From an uncultured Paracoccaceae bacterium (GTDB taxonomy: Bacteria; Pseudomonadota; Alphaproteobacteria; Rhodobacterales; Rhodobacteraceae): a DNA stretch of 64,000 nucleotides. Within the stretch, counting starts at the first letter, position 1, and the number at the start of each line of letters is the position of its first letter. The stretch lies in assembly GCA_951812305.1 (NCBI GenBank), contig CATOSB010000004.1, positions 372,001 to 436,000 on the forward strand. The letters are read 5' to 3'. The translations under genes were made by a program, and so were the position numbers. This document shows, one piece after another, positions 1 to 8,910 of the stretch. The notes below the pieces were generated by a model. The model searched no databases. It was not told where the DNA came from and was given only the letters and a program-made list of their open reading frames with translations.

Positions 1-519
1 CGTCGACAGTCGCCTGATACAATGATCGAAATTCTGACACCCGATTTTCTGAAATGCACGCCGGATGTATTGGAAGCTGTGGTCGCCGCAAAACCGGATG
101 TGTTCAATCACAACCTCGAAACGGTGCCGGGCCTGTACCCCGAAGTACGCCCAGGCGCGCGCTACTTCCACTCACTGCGCCTGTTGCAGCGAGTGAAGGA
201 ACTTGATCCGGCGATGTTCACGAAATCCGGCATCATGGTCGGATTGGGCGAGGATCGTCAGTCAGTCCTACAGGTGATGGATGACATGCGGGCCGCGGAT
301 GTCGATTTTCTGACCATCGGTCAATATCTTCAGCCGACGGCCAAACACCACCGTGTGGATCGGTTCGTCACCCCGGACGAATTTGCCAGCTATGAAAAGG
401 CGGCTTGGGGGAAAGGTTTCCTGATGGTTTCGGCGACACCGCTGACGCGATCAAGTTATCATGCAGGCGATGATTTCGCCCAGCTGCGTTCGGCGCGTTC
501 GGCAAAAATTGGCCGCTAG
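1..519 (+). CDS. lipA: Lipoyl synthase LipA, C-terminal part (5' end outside window)
   Basis: The frame is open from base 1 and ends at a TAG at 517-519. The visible 172 residues match the C-terminal half of LipA, the radical-SAM enzyme that inserts two sulfurs into protein-bound octanoyl groups. Recognisable segments are [29 protein letters not shown] and the [21 protein letters not shown] block near the end. The cluster-binding CxxxCxxC motif would lie upstream of the window. The gene is followed after 57 bases by an IS630 element that does not touch the reading frame. The identification rests on family motifs and is firm; only the missing N-terminus is unknown. Confidence 0.95.
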   Translation, partial: RRQSPDTMIEILTPDFLKCTPDVLEAVVAAKPDVFNHNLETVPGLYPEVRPGARYFHSLRLLQRVKELDPAMFTKSGIMVGLGEDRQSVLQVMDDMRAADVDFLTIGQYLQPTAKHHRVDRFVTPDEFASYEKAAWGKGFLMVSATPLTRSSYHAGDDFAQLRSARSAKIGR

Positions 520-576
520 GGCCTGCAGTTGATTGTTAGCTCCCGATAAGCCACGTCTGCCGCCAAATCGCCAATT

Positions 577-1750
577 TATACCAAGGGTTATTCAATCTGA
601 CCGACTTTCGCCCAGTTGCGGCTTGCGATGGATGTGATGGTTTGCGGTCTTGCGATGAGGTTGTTCCAGGCCTCGCACCCCGCGTCGAGAATCGCGTCAT
701 ATGTGTCGAACGTCCGGTTTGCGAGCCATGTCTGGCGGAGATATTGCCAAATGTTTTCGGTTGGATTCAGCTCTGGTGATTTGGGCGGCAGAAACATGAG
801 CGACAGGTTTTGCGGGATTTCCAGAGCGGATGTCGTGTGCCAGCCGGCTTGGTCCATGAGGATGACGGCGTGGGCGCCATCGGAGACAATTTTGCTGATT
901 TCTTCCAGGTGGCGCTGCATCGCATAGGTGTCGGCTGCTGGCATCATGATCGCCGCGCCGGTGCCGCGTTCGGGGCAGATGGCGCCAAAAAGATACGCAT
1001 TTTGGTAACGCTGATCGGCGGGCTGGCGGGGCCGTGTGCCCTTGCGTGCCCACTGGCGGACGCGGGTGTTCTTCTGACCGAGACGCATCTCGTCCTGGAA
1101 CCAGATTTCGACGGGTTTGTCCGGCGGCACCCCCTGAAGCGTCTCCTTCAGATTGTCGCCGAAGTTTTTTTGAAATCCTCAATGACCTGCACGTCCTGCC
1201 CCGGGTGCTGAGGGCGTGCGCTGATGTGGGAAAAGCCCAGATTGTGCAGAATCTGCCCCACATGGCGCTCGTGATAGTCGACGCCAAAACGCGCCTTGAT
1301 CACATTCTTCAAATCGACCCGCCGCCAGCGGACGACACCGTCCTTTTCAGGATCAGGACCGGTCTCGACAAGAGCCGCCAGTTCATCCAGTTGCGCATTG
1401 TCAAGGCGGGATCGCGAGCCTCCTCGCTGCCGATCCAGCAGCCCCGCTGGACCATCAGCGTTGAAACGGAGCACCCAGTCCCTGAGCGTTTGCCGGTCCA
1501 TCCCGCCAATGCGGGCCGCAGCCCCACGCGACATGCCATCGGCGATAGCGGCAAGCGACAAAAGCCGTCGGCTCTGCCGGGCATCAGAACTCTCTGCGGC
1601 AAGCTTGCGCAGATCATTGGCGGTAAAATCGGCTCGCATCGGTATCCTGGCTGGCATCGGTGGTCTCCTTTGCCAATCTTGAATCACCTCAGCACCTCAG
1701 GCGGTACCCAAAATCCATAGCTGAGTCATTTTGAAGCACCCTTGGTATTA
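577..1750 (-). mobile_element. IS630-family element (first type)
   Basis: Imperfect terminal inverted repeats bound the element: ATACCAAGGGTTATTCAATC starting at 578 on the left, and the complement of the right end reads ATACCAAGGGTGCTTCAAAA. TA dinucleotides sit at both borders (577-578 and 1749-1750), as expected for TA-targeting IS630 elements, though the exact outer base is uncertain by one or two positions. It carries one transposase in two overlapping frames. It lies between lipA and a GNAT gene and interrupts no recognisable gene. It is unrelated in its ends to the IS630 in olsB. Confidence 0.85.
588..1687 (-). CDS. IS630 transposase, two frames joined at an A7 slippery tract
   Basis: The first frame (1687 to 1148) encodes the helix-turn-helix half, with a winged-helix region ending at FKK. 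The second frame (from about 1172 to 588) holds the DDE catalytic half: FQDEMRLGQ, VILMDQAGWHTT and LPPKSPELNPTENIWQYL supply the three acidic residues. The frames meet at seven A residues on the minus strand (plus coordinates 1165-1171). A -1 slip there gives FKKNFGDNLKETLQ and a continuous protein of about 365 residues. Many IS630 members use such slippage, so this is probably a working arrangement and not a broken gene, but sequence alone cannot prove it. Confidence 0.8.
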
Positions 1751-1829
1751 GGTCAGGAACTTGCCCTAATTTCGCCGCTGCTAAATAGTCTATCGGCGTA
1801 AAGAGCAGTGTTGATTAGTATCCGGATTA

Positions 1830-2309
1830 ATGGTTATCCACAGGTTGGCTGTGATTGGAGGCAGGTCGTTGGTATCGATTCGACCCATTCGCGAAGATGA
1901 CCGAAAAGCCTGGGCAGGGCTGTGGAACGGTTATCTGGAATATTATGAAACTTCCGTGCCACCAGAGGTTTATGAAGCATCCTTCACGCGGCTTTTAGGC
2001 AACGATGCGCAGGATTTTCATGGTGCAATTGCCGAAATTGATGGCAAAGCAGTCGGACTTGTCCACTATCTTTTCCACCGTCACATGTGGAAAATCGAAA
2101 ACGTCGTGTATTTGCAGGATCTTTATGCGGACCCGGAAGTTCGCGGTCAGGGCATTGGTCGCGCATTGATTGAGCATGTCTATGCTCAGGCCGATGCTGC
2201 TGGCTGTCCCTCAGTCTATTGGCTGACACAGGATTTTAACGAAACTGCACGGAAACTTTATGACCGGATCGGCGTAAAGACACCGTTCATCCGATATAAC
2301 CGGGCCTGA
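1830..2309 (+). CDS. GNAT family N-acetyltransferase
   Basis: This 159-residue protein has the GNAT fold signature. The acetyl-CoA loop RGQGIGRAL lies near residue 110, preceded by the strand LQDLYADPEVRG, with a C-terminal segment WLTQDFNETARKLYDRIG typical of GNAT motif B. The substrate cannot be told from the sequence. The first ATG is at 1830, but the conserved domain starts at about residue 16 (SIRPIREDD), so a TTG near 1869 could be the true start. The stop is one base before the ATG of the lipoprotein gene at 2311, so the two are probably co-transcribed. The IS630 element ends about 80 bases upstream and may have changed its promoter. Confidence 0.8.
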   Translation: MVIHRLAVIGGRSLVSIRPIREDDRKAWAGLWNGYLEYYETSVPPEVYEASFTRLLGNDAQDFHGAIAEIDGKAVGLVHYLFHRHMWKIENVVYLQDLYADPEVRGQGIGRALIEHVYAQADAAGCPSVYWLTQDFNETARKLYDRIGVKTPFIRYNRA

Positions 2310-2310
2310 C

Positions 2311-3675
2311 ATGCGTAAATCTCTGTTCGCCATGCTGGCCCTGACTGTGGCTGCTTGTTCGTCTGCTCCTGACGACACCGCAGATCGTAAATTGCCCCGG
2401 CCAACGGCCTTGCCGCCGATGAAAATGTTCGTCGAAGCGCGGGCAACGCAGCCATTGCGTTCCAACGCAGCAATTGCACGCGATTTTCTTGACCTGAGCT
2501 TTATGTTGGAAAGTGGGCGGCAGTTGCCGGTTCTCACCCGATTTGAAGCACCTATCACCGTACGTGTAGCCGGCCCGCAGCCGCCCAGCCTTGGGCCGGA
2601 CTTGCGTCGGCTATTAAGCAGATTGCGGAACGAGGCAGGGATCACAATTACTCAAGTACGCGCAGATCAGCCCGCTTCAATCACGATTCAGGTTATCGCG
2701 CGCAACGATCTTCAAAGGTTTGTGCCTCAAGCGGCATGTTTTGTGGTGCCTCGGGTTACATCTTGGGAAGAGTTCCGCAAGAAACGCCGGGGTGAGGTCG
2801 TCGACTGGACGACGCTGAAGACGCGTGAAAAGATGGCGATTTTCCTGCCCGGCGATGTCAGCCCGCAAGAAATCCGCGATTGTCTGCATGAAGAACTGGC
2901 GCAAGCCATCGGTCCGCTGAACGATTTATATCGTCTTGGCGACAGTGTTTTTAACGACGACAATTTTCATACGGTCTTGACTGGCTTCGATATGCTGATC
3001 CTTCGTGCCTATTATTCTCCGGAATTGTCTTCTGGCATGACGCGCGAACAGGTGGCGGGAAAGATTCCAGGCATTCTCGCGCGTCTCAATCCGCGCGGGC
3101 AGGGCAGAGGAGGGGTTCTTGCGCGGCGAACGCCGCGCAGTTGGATCAACGCGGTTGAAGAAGCACTGGGTCCGCGGACGTCGCCGGCGCGCAGGCAAGG
3201 TGCCGCACGTCGGGCGGTTGAAATTGCCCAGGCGCAGAAATGGACGGACAATCGCCTTGCTTTCAGCCTGTTCGCATTGGGGCGGCTATCGCTTTCAGGT
3301 GAATCCGATGTTGCGTTGGCGTCCTTTCTTCAGGCCGCCGCTATTTATGGCGCCAATCCCGAAACACGTCTGCATAGTGCGCATGTCGCAATGCAACTCG
3401 CGGCCTTCGCATTGTCATCTGGACAGACCGAGGCCGCGATCAAACTCGTTGATGACAACCTTGGTGCAGTCGCAGCAGCAGAAAATGCCGCGCTTTTAGC
3501 CACGCTTTTGATGATCAAGTCGGAGGCGCTGATGTTGCAAGGCAAAGCAGTTGAAGCGCGCTCAGTGCGGCTCGACTCCCTTGGTTGGGCGCGGTATGGC
3601 TTCGGCTCGGAAAAGGCTGTTCGCGCGCGGCTTCGTGAAATTGCCGCCCTCAGCCAAAGGATGCGCCAGGGGTAA
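2311..3675 (+). CDS. DUF2927-type lipoprotein
   Basis: The 454-residue protein starts with a lipoprotein signal peptide whose lipobox is LTVAAC, so it should be exported and acylated at Cys16. The region from about residue 55 to 250 (ARDFLDLSFMLESGRQLPVL through the HEELAQAIGPLNDLYRLGDSVFNDD block) resembles the DUF2927 family. That HEELAQ segment looks like a degenerate zinc-protease helix. The last 150 residues are helical and repeat-like (ALGRLSLSGESDVALASFLQ), suggesting TPR-type packing. Function is unknown. It is followed after six bases by a small membrane protein and a vWA protein, which suggests one transcription unit. Confidence 0.7.
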   Translation: MRKSLFAMLALTVAACSSAPDDTADRKLPRPTALPPMKMFVEARATQPLRSNAAIARDFLDLSFMLESGRQLPVLTRFEAPITVRVAGPQPPSLGPDLRRLLSRLRNEAGITITQVRADQPASITIQVIARNDLQRFVPQAACFVVPRVTSWEEFRKKRRGEVVDWTTLKTREKMAIFLPGDVSPQEIRDCLHEELAQAIGPLNDLYRLGDSVFNDDNFHTVLTGFDMLILRAYYSPELSSGMTREQVAGKIPGILARLNPRGQGRGGVLARRTPRSWINAVEEALGPRTSPARRQGAARRAVEIAQAQKWTDNRLAFSLFALGRLSLSGESDVALASFLQAAAIYGANPETRLHSAHVAMQLAAFALSSGQTEAAIKLVDDNLGAVAAAENAALLATLLMIKSEALMLQGKAVEARSVRLDSLGWARYGFGSEKAVRARLREIAALSQRMRQG

Positions 3676-3681
3676 CTTCAT

Positions 3682-3849
3682 ATGGCTGTATGGGCGTTTG
3701 CCGCGTTCGGGGGCCTGATCGGCGCGCTTCAGGCGCGTCGTCGTGGCGGTAACCGGCTGGACATTCTGCAATATACCGCCGTTTACGGGATCATTTTTCT
3801 GGTCGTGGGCCAGATTATTCTGGCGATCTACCTGCGAAACGTGGGCTGA
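3682..3849 (+). CDS. Small membrane protein of 55 residues
   Basis: An ATG at 3682 opens a 55-codon frame. The protein begins MAVWAFAAFGGLIGALQARR, then a basic loop RRRGGNRLDILQYTAVYG, then a hydrophobic segment IIFLVVGQIILAIYL. That gives one clear transmembrane helix and a second weakly hydrophobic N-terminal stretch. Its TGA overlaps the ATG of the following vWA gene by one base (TGATG at 3847-3851), so translation of the two is probably coupled. I do not assign a function; it may anchor or assist its neighbours. Confidence 0.65.
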   Translation: MAVWAFAAFGGLIGALQARRRGGNRLDILQYTAVYGIIFLVVGQIILAIYLRNVG

Positions 3850-5036
3850 TGTTTCTGCCGTTTTTCGAAAACCTGCGTTCGGGCGGCGTTCCGGTTTCCT
3901 TGCGCGAGTATCTTAGCTTTCTTGAAGGCATGAAGGCCGGACTCGTCATCTATGACGTTGACGGCTTTTACTATCTCGCCCGCGCCGCGATGGTTAAGGA
4001 CGAGCGCAACCTCGACAAGTTCGACCGCGCGTTTGCCGCCACCTTCGAAGGGCTAGAAAACATATCGTTCGAGCAGGTCGTCGAAGCGGTCGACATCCCC
4101 GGTGACTGGCTGGAAAAGCTGGCCGAGAAGCATTTGTCAGAGGAAGAAAAGGCCGAGATCGAGGCTTTGGGCGGCTTCGACAAGCTGATGGAAACGCTGA
4201 AAGAGCGCCTGAAAGAACAAGAGGGTCGCCATCAGGGCGGCAGCAAATGGATCGGCACGGCGGGGACGTCTCCGTTTGGCGCCTATGGCTACAACCCCGA
4301 GGGCGTGCGTATCGGCCAGAAGGAAAGCCGTCATCAACGCGCCGTCAAGGTCTGGGATAAGCGCGAGTTCCGCGATTTCGACGACACGGTCGAAATCGGC
4401 ACCCGCAACATCAAGGTGGCGCTGAAGCGCCTGCGCAAATGGGCGCGCGACGGGGCGGATGAGGAACTGGACCTGAATGGCACCATCCGTGCCACCGCCG
4501 AACACGGTTATCTCGATGTGAAAACAAGGCCAGAGCGGCGCAATGCGGTGAAGGTGCTTCTATTCCTCGACGTCGGCGGCTCAATGGATCCGCATGTAAA
4601 AGTGGTGGAGGAACTGTTTTCCGCCGCCCGCGCGGAATTCAAACATCTGGAATATTTCTACTTCCACAATTGCCTGTATGAAGGCGTCTGGCGCGACAAT
4701 CGCCGCCGCTGGAACGCGCAGACGCCAACGCATGAGGTGCTGCGCACCTATGGTGGCGATTACAAATGTATCTTTGTCGGAGACGCCAGCATGTCTCCTT
4801 ATGAGGTCGCTTTTCCCGGCGGGGCCAACGAACACTGGAATGCCGAAGCCGGACAGGTCTGGCTAGAGCGCGCCCGGGATCAGTGGCCGTCGAATCTGTG
4901 GATCAACCCGCTGGCGGAACGCTATTGGCAATACACGCAATCGATCCAGTTGATTCAGCAAATATTTGGGGCTGATCGGATGGTGCCGATGACTCTGGAA
5001 GGAATCGAGCGAGGGATGCGGGAGTTGGGGCGGTAA
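3849..5036 (+). CDS. vWA-domain protein of the CoxE-like family
   Basis: The 395-residue protein matches the COG3825/CoxE-like group. It has an N-terminal helical region (FFENLRSGGVPVSLREYLSF), a central basic segment rich in R and K, and a C-terminal vWA domain whose metal site reads LLFLDVGGSMDPHV instead of the usual DxSxS; as far as I recall, this variant is typical of the group. Such proteins usually work with a MoxR-type AAA ATPase in metal-cofactor or complex maturation, but no MoxR gene is visible here, so its partner must lie elsewhere. The start overlaps the stop of the small membrane protein gene by one base. Confidence 0.8.
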   Translation: MFLPFFENLRSGGVPVSLREYLSFLEGMKAGLVIYDVDGFYYLARAAMVKDERNLDKFDRAFAATFEGLENISFEQVVEAVDIPGDWLEKLAEKHLSEEEKAEIEALGGFDKLMETLKERLKEQEGRHQGGSKWIGTAGTSPFGAYGYNPEGVRIGQKESRHQRAVKVWDKREFRDFDDTVEIGTRNIKVALKRLRKWARDGADEELDLNGTIRATAEHGYLDVKTRPERRNAVKVLLFLDVGGSMDPHVKVVEELFSAARAEFKHLEYFYFHNCLYEGVWRDNRRRWNAQTPTHEVLRTYGGDYKCIFVGDASMSPYEVAFPGGANEHWNAEAGQVWLERARDQWPSNLWINPLAERYWQYTQSIQLIQQIFGADRMVPMTLEGIERGMRELGR

Positions 5037-5103
5037 TTGTTGACGCCCGATATTTCCAGCGACGGATTTCGCAACGGGATGCGTTCAATGACTAAGAGAT
5101 AGG

Positions 5104-5487
5104 GTGCCCGCCTTGATAAGACTGATCAAACGAATTTGGATTGCTGCGCCGGTTGCGACAGTGGTTTTGGCAATAGCGTTTTCAACCGCCGTGTTTTTCA
5201 CGGTGCGCACTGCGACCCATTGGATCTATTGGAATGACCCGGCGCATCAGGATCAGGCCGTCGCGGGTTGGATGACACCGGGTTATGTTTCGCATTCATG
5301 GGACGTTCCGCGTTGGGTCGTAACCGAAGCAATAGATCTGGAGCAGCGTCCCGATGGCCCGCGCAATCTGGAGCGGCTGGCCAATGAGAAAGGCGAAACT
5401 CTGCCCGAACTGATCGACGATATCGAAGCAGCAATCGAGGCATTTCGCGCTGGAAGTCTTCAACCGCCGTCCGATCCCGAGCAATGA
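5104..5487 (+). CDS. Hypothetical membrane-anchored protein
   Basis: This 127-residue protein begins at a GTG. An N-terminal transmembrane helix (WIAAPVATVVLAIAFSTAVF, residues about 12 to 31) is followed by a soluble part with WIYWNDPAHQDQAVAGWMTP and SHSWDVPRWVV. The motif-like WDVPRWVV and the acidic C-terminus suggest a periplasmic domain, but I recognise no family function. The stop overlaps the start of the DedA gene (5484), so they are probably translationally coupled and may act together at the membrane. Confidence 0.65.
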   Translation: MPALIRLIKRIWIAAPVATVVLAIAFSTAVFFTVRTATHWIYWNDPAHQDQAVAGWMTPGYVSHSWDVPRWVVTEAIDLEQRPDGPRNLERLANEKGETLPELIDDIEAAIEAFRAGSLQPPSDPEQ

Positions 5488-6107
5488 TAATGACGGAAAC
5501 GCTGTTTTCATTGATCTCGACATACGGTCCGACAGCGATTCTTGCGTCGGCTTTCCTGTCCTGCCTAGCGCTACCAATCCCCACGTCACTGATGATGTTG
5601 GCGGGCGGTGCGTTTGCCGCAGCGGGCGACCTCGAAATCGTCAATGTCATGCTTTTTGCGTATGTGGGGGCCGTTGTCGGCGATCAGGCGGGGTTTGCGA
5701 TTGGCAGACATGGCGGAACGCGGCTGCTTGCGCGCCTGACGCGCTCTACGGCGCGGCGTGCAGTTTTCGACCGTGCCCAGCGATTGATCGAAAGGCACGG
5801 AGGAATCGGAGTCTTCCTGTCAACCTGGGCCGTCGCGCCGCTTGGTCCGTGGGTCAATTTTGCCGCCGGGGCGACAGGCCTTTCATGGCTACGTTTTGCT
5901 ATTTCGGACGCGCTTGGAGAGATTGTTTGGGTCACACTTTATGTCGGGCTCGGATTTTACTTTGCCAGCAATATCGATTTTCTGGCGACGATGATGGGGA
6001 ATGTTTCGGGCTTATTGGCGGCTGTCGTGGTTGCCGTTGGCGCCGCGCTTTGGATAAATGGGGCGTTGCGCGCCAAGCATAAACCCTTGCAGCACGAAGA
6101 TGCCTGA
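5484..6107 (+). CDS. DedA-family membrane protein
   Basis: The 207-residue protein has the DedA/SNARE-associated layout. There is a re-entrant hydrophobic segment near the N-terminus with ALPIPTSLMMLAGGAFAAAG, then the GAVVGDQAGFAIGRHGG region, then FLSTWAVAPLGPWVNFAAG, which corresponds to the conserved arginine/proline loop region of the family, and a final transmembrane helix. DedA proteins are linked to lipid (undecaprenyl-phosphate) flipping and membrane homeostasis. It overlaps the preceding hypothetical gene by four bases. The family call is good; the transported lipid is unknown. Confidence 0.85.
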   Translation: MIMTETLFSLISTYGPTAILASAFLSCLALPIPTSLMMLAGGAFAAAGDLEIVNVMLFAYVGAVVGDQAGFAIGRHGGTRLLARLTRSTARRAVFDRAQRLIERHGGIGVFLSTWAVAPLGPWVNFAAGATGLSWLRFAISDALGEIVWVTLYVGLGFYFASNIDFLATMMGNVSGLLAAVVVAVGAALWINGALRAKHKPLQHEDA

Positions 6108-6121
6108 CGCAAGCTTTCTGC

Positions 6122-7267
6122 ATGGCCGATGCCCCAGAATTCAACATCGATCCCGAAGATTTTCACGCTGATCCCTATCCTGATCTGGCGCGGATGCGGG
6201 CAGAGTGTCCGATTGTCCATGTCCCGCAACTGGGTGCCACACTTTTCACGCGGCGAAACGATATTTTCGAGCAGGAAAAGAAGGTTGCGACGTTTTCTTC
6301 ATATCAGCCAGATGGCCTGATGTCCGTCTTGATGGGTGAGAACATGATGCGCAAAGACGGGGAAGATCACGCCCTGGAACGCAAAGCGACTTTCCCGGCG
6401 TTCAGCCCGCGCACCGTCCGTGATCATTGGAAAACCGAGTTCGAAAAGGCTACTATTGCGATCCTCGACAATCTTGCTGGTCGCGGCGGATGCGATCTGG
6501 TGCGAGATTTCGCAATGCCAGTTTCGGGAGAGGCGCTTCGCGTGATCACCGGGCTCAGAAACATGACTGCCGCAGAGATCGATGCGACATCGCAGGCAAT
6601 GATTGACGGCATCGCGAATTATGCAGGTGTTGCAAAGGCTGAGGCGCGTTGCCGTGCAGCGACCGCCAAGATTGACGCGGCAATTGATGCGACGACGGAT
6701 CCCGCGCCAATGACGTTGGTTGCGGTTCAGCGGGAAGCTGGACTCCCCGACTATTCGGTGAAGGCCAATGTGAAGCTGGCGATTTCCGGTGGACAGAACG
6801 AGCCGCGTGACGCGATTGCAGGGGCTGTTTGGGCGTTGCTGACCCACCCAGAACAACTTGAACTGATCCGAAGTGGACAGGCAAACTGGCGCAAAGCGTT
6901 TGAGGAATACGCACGGTGGATTTCGCCGATCGGTATGTCCCCGCGACGTGTAGCAAAACCCGATCAGGTTGATGGTGTTGATTTTGAACCGGAATCCCGT
7001 GTGTTTTTCATGTTTGGGTCGGGCAATCGTGATGAGTCGGTATTCGACAAACCGGAATTGTTTGACATCACACGGGATACGTCCCCAAGCCTTGCCTTCG
7101 GTGCCGGGCCGCATTTTTGCGCAGGCGCCGCTGCAAGCCGCACCCTGATTTCCGAGGTTTCGCTGCCAATGCTGTTTGACCGCTTTCCAAAAATGAAACT
7201 AAGCGGAGATGTGCCCTTTGCGGGTTGGGCATTCCGTGGGCCTTTGAGCGTTCCGGTCACGTGGTGA
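6122..7267 (+). CDS. Cytochrome P450 (intact)
   Basis: This 381-residue soluble P450 has the heme-binding loop FGAGPHFCAGAAASR (Cys near residue 337) and an ExxR helix motif EYAR in EEYARWISPIGMSPRR. The I-helix reads ISGGQNEPRD where most P450s have (A/G)Gx(D/E)T; the usual proton-relay threonine is replaced by proline. No signal or membrane anchor is present, as in bacterial class I enzymes that need ferredoxin and a reductase, neither of which is nearby. The substrate is unknown. It starts 14 bases after the DedA gene on the same strand. Confidence 0.9.
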   Translation: MADAPEFNIDPEDFHADPYPDLARMRAECPIVHVPQLGATLFTRRNDIFEQEKKVATFSSYQPDGLMSVLMGENMMRKDGEDHALERKATFPAFSPRTVRDHWKTEFEKATIAILDNLAGRGGCDLVRDFAMPVSGEALRVITGLRNMTAAEIDATSQAMIDGIANYAGVAKAEARCRAATAKIDAAIDATTDPAPMTLVAVQREAGLPDYSVKANVKLAISGGQNEPRDAIAGAVWALLTHPEQLELIRSGQANWRKAFEEYARWISPIGMSPRRVAKPDQVDGVDFEPESRVFFMFGSGNRDESVFDKPELFDITRDTSPSLAFGAGPHFCAGAAASRTLISEVSLPMLFDRFPKMKLSGDVPFAGWAFRGPLSVPVTW

Positions 7268-7323
7268 GCCTTGTGAGGCACGGTTTTCTTGCCGATACCG
7301 CACCTGCTTGATAGGCACGTTTC

Positions 7324-8112
7324 ATGGAAGAGGTCGCAACCGAAACAGTAACACCAATTGACGCCCGCCGCGCGGCGGAGGCGCTGATTGTCGATGTTGA
7401 CGGGTTTGAGGGGCCTCTTGATCTGTTGCTGACGCTTAGCCGGACGCAAAAGGTCGATTTGCGCGCGATTTCCATTCTGGCACTGTCAGAACAGTATCTG
7501 GCCTTTGTCGAGCGCGCCAAGAAACTGCGTATTGAATTGGCGGCCGACTATCTGGTCATGGCGGCCTGGCTGGCGTTTCTGAAGTCGCGCCTTTTGTTGC
7601 CGCCTGACCCCAGTGACGAGGGACCATCGGGTGAGGAACTGGCGGCGCATCTGGCGTTTCAGCTGGAACGCTTGGCAGCCATGCGTGAACGCGCCGCACA
7701 ATTGATGGCACGCGACCAGAAAGGGCGGGATTTCTTTGTGCGCGGCGTTCCAGAGGACGTCACGCGCACCCGCAAGATCACCTACACGGCCACACTTCTT
7801 GATCTGATGCAGGGCTATGCCCGGATCCGCACCAAAGACGAATTCCGCCCCTATATTATGGAACGTGATCGGTTGATGACGATGGAAGAGGCGCTGGATC
7901 GTCTGCGCCCCTTGATCGGGTTTGCCGGTGAATGGACCGATCTTACGAGTTATCTGCCCGAGGAATGGGCGAAAGACCCGGCGTTGCGCCGGACGGCAAC
8001 AGCGTCGACATTTGCCGCATCGCTGGAACTGGCCAAAGAAGGTCGCATCGAAATCCGCCAATCCGAAACATTTGCGCCAATAGAGCTTAGAAGAAGAAAA
8101 GCCGATGACTGA
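7324..8112 (+). CDS. scpA: Segregation and condensation protein A
   Basis: The 262-residue protein begins with a short variable region followed by the ScpA signature FEGPLDLLLTLSRTQKVDLR. It also has the conserved helix EQYLAFVERAKKLRIELAAD and the segment LAFLKSRLLLP. ScpA is the kleisin subunit that bridges SMC heads in the condensin complex acting in chromosome segregation. The stop overlaps the start of scpB by eight bases, a typical arrangement that couples their synthesis. Confidence 0.95.
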   Translation: MEEVATETVTPIDARRAAEALIVDVDGFEGPLDLLLTLSRTQKVDLRAISILALSEQYLAFVERAKKLRIELAADYLVMAAWLAFLKSRLLLPPDPSDEGPSGEELAAHLAFQLERLAAMRERAAQLMARDQKGRDFFVRGVPEDVTRTRKITYTATLLDLMQGYARIRTKDEFRPYIMERDRLMTMEEALDRLRPLIGFAGEWTDLTSYLPEEWAKDPALRRTATASTFAASLELAKEGRIEIRQSETFAPIELRRRKADD

Positions 8113-8755
8113 TGCCGCAAGCGACGTGGAAGAAAGCCTGTTCGAAGCCCCGCCAATGGCTGAACAAGAGCGGATGGTCGAGGCGATCCTTTTTGCCAGT
8201 GCAGAGCCAGTCTCGGTCAAAGAGCTGAATGACCGGATGCCACACGGGGCGGATGCAGCGGAAGCGTTGGTGTTTCTGCAAAAACGATACGAGGGCAGGG
8301 GCGTGCACTTGGTCCGCGTGGGGGATGCCTGGGCATTGCGCACGGCTCCGGACCTTGGATTTCTGATGCAAAAAGAGGTTATGGAAACGCGGAAACTCTC
8401 TCGCGCCGCAATCGAGACATTGGCGATTATCGCCTATCACCAGCCGGTTACGCGTGCGGAGATTGAGGAAATTCGCGGCGTTTCCGTCAGCCGCGGTACG
8501 GTAGATCAGTTGCTTGAGCTAGAATGGATTCGCTTTGGTCGCCGCAAAATGTCGCCCGGACGGCCTGTAACCTACGTTGTGACAGACGAGTTTCTCGATC
8601 ATTTCGGCTTGTCCACTGCGCGCGATTTGCCGGGCTTGAAAGAGCTTCGTGCCGCCGGACTATTAGACAACCGGCCGCCGCCCGGAAACCTGACCATTGA
8701 GGGTGAGGAAGAGGACGACGGCGAAGAGGGCCAGAGCGAGATGTTCGAAGAATAG
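8105..8755 (+). CDS. scpB: Segregation and condensation protein B
   Basis: The 216-residue protein carries the ScpB winged-helix core: ERMVEAILFASAEPVSVKEL, then TRKLSRAAIETLAIIAYHQP and TRAEIEEIRGVSVSRGTVDQ. It forms the dimer that binds ScpA in the SMC complex. An acidic tail (EGEEEDDGEEGQSEMFEE) ends the protein. In many Rhodobacterales a tat gene cluster follows; here the next gene is a short one broken by an IS3 nest, and no tatA is seen. Confidence 0.95.
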   Translation: MTDAASDVEESLFEAPPMAEQERMVEAILFASAEPVSVKELNDRMPHGADAAEALVFLQKRYEGRGVHLVRVGDAWALRTAPDLGFLMQKEVMETRKLSRAAIETLAIIAYHQPVTRAEIEEIRGVSVSRGTVDQLLELEWIRFGRRKMSPGRPVTYVVTDEFLDHFGLSTARDLPGLKELRAAGLLDNRPPPGNLTIEGEEEDDGEEGQSEMFEE

Positions 8756-8824
8756 CGTCTCGGCCTAAAAATCGTCTCAATTCTCTGCTATATTGGTATT
8801 TGAGGCAGAGTGGAGGGCGCGAAA

Positions 8825-8848
8825 ATGAACGCCAATCAAATGATAAAC
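8825..8848 (+). pseudogene. Small gene split by IS3 nest, 5' piece (MNANQMIN)
   Basis: ATG at 8825 follows a good ribosome site (GGAGGGCG). Eight codons (MNANQMIN) are read before the sequence enters the IS3 end TGAGCTACTCCCC, where TGA stops translation at once. The AAC at 8846-8848 is repeated at 14275-14277 and is the 3-bp target duplication. Joining 8848 to 14278 gives an uninterrupted 72-codon gene. The rest of the gene is the entry at 14278-14472. Confidence 0.75.
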
Positions 8849-8910
8849 TGAGCTACTCCCCATTTCTTGGACAAGATCTGGCGTAAATTAACCTGAGTTC
8901 TGGATAAGCG

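Noticed and set aside
616..1720. Plus-strand frames over the first IS630
   Set aside because: They are antisense to the transposase halves, which carry the DDE motifs.
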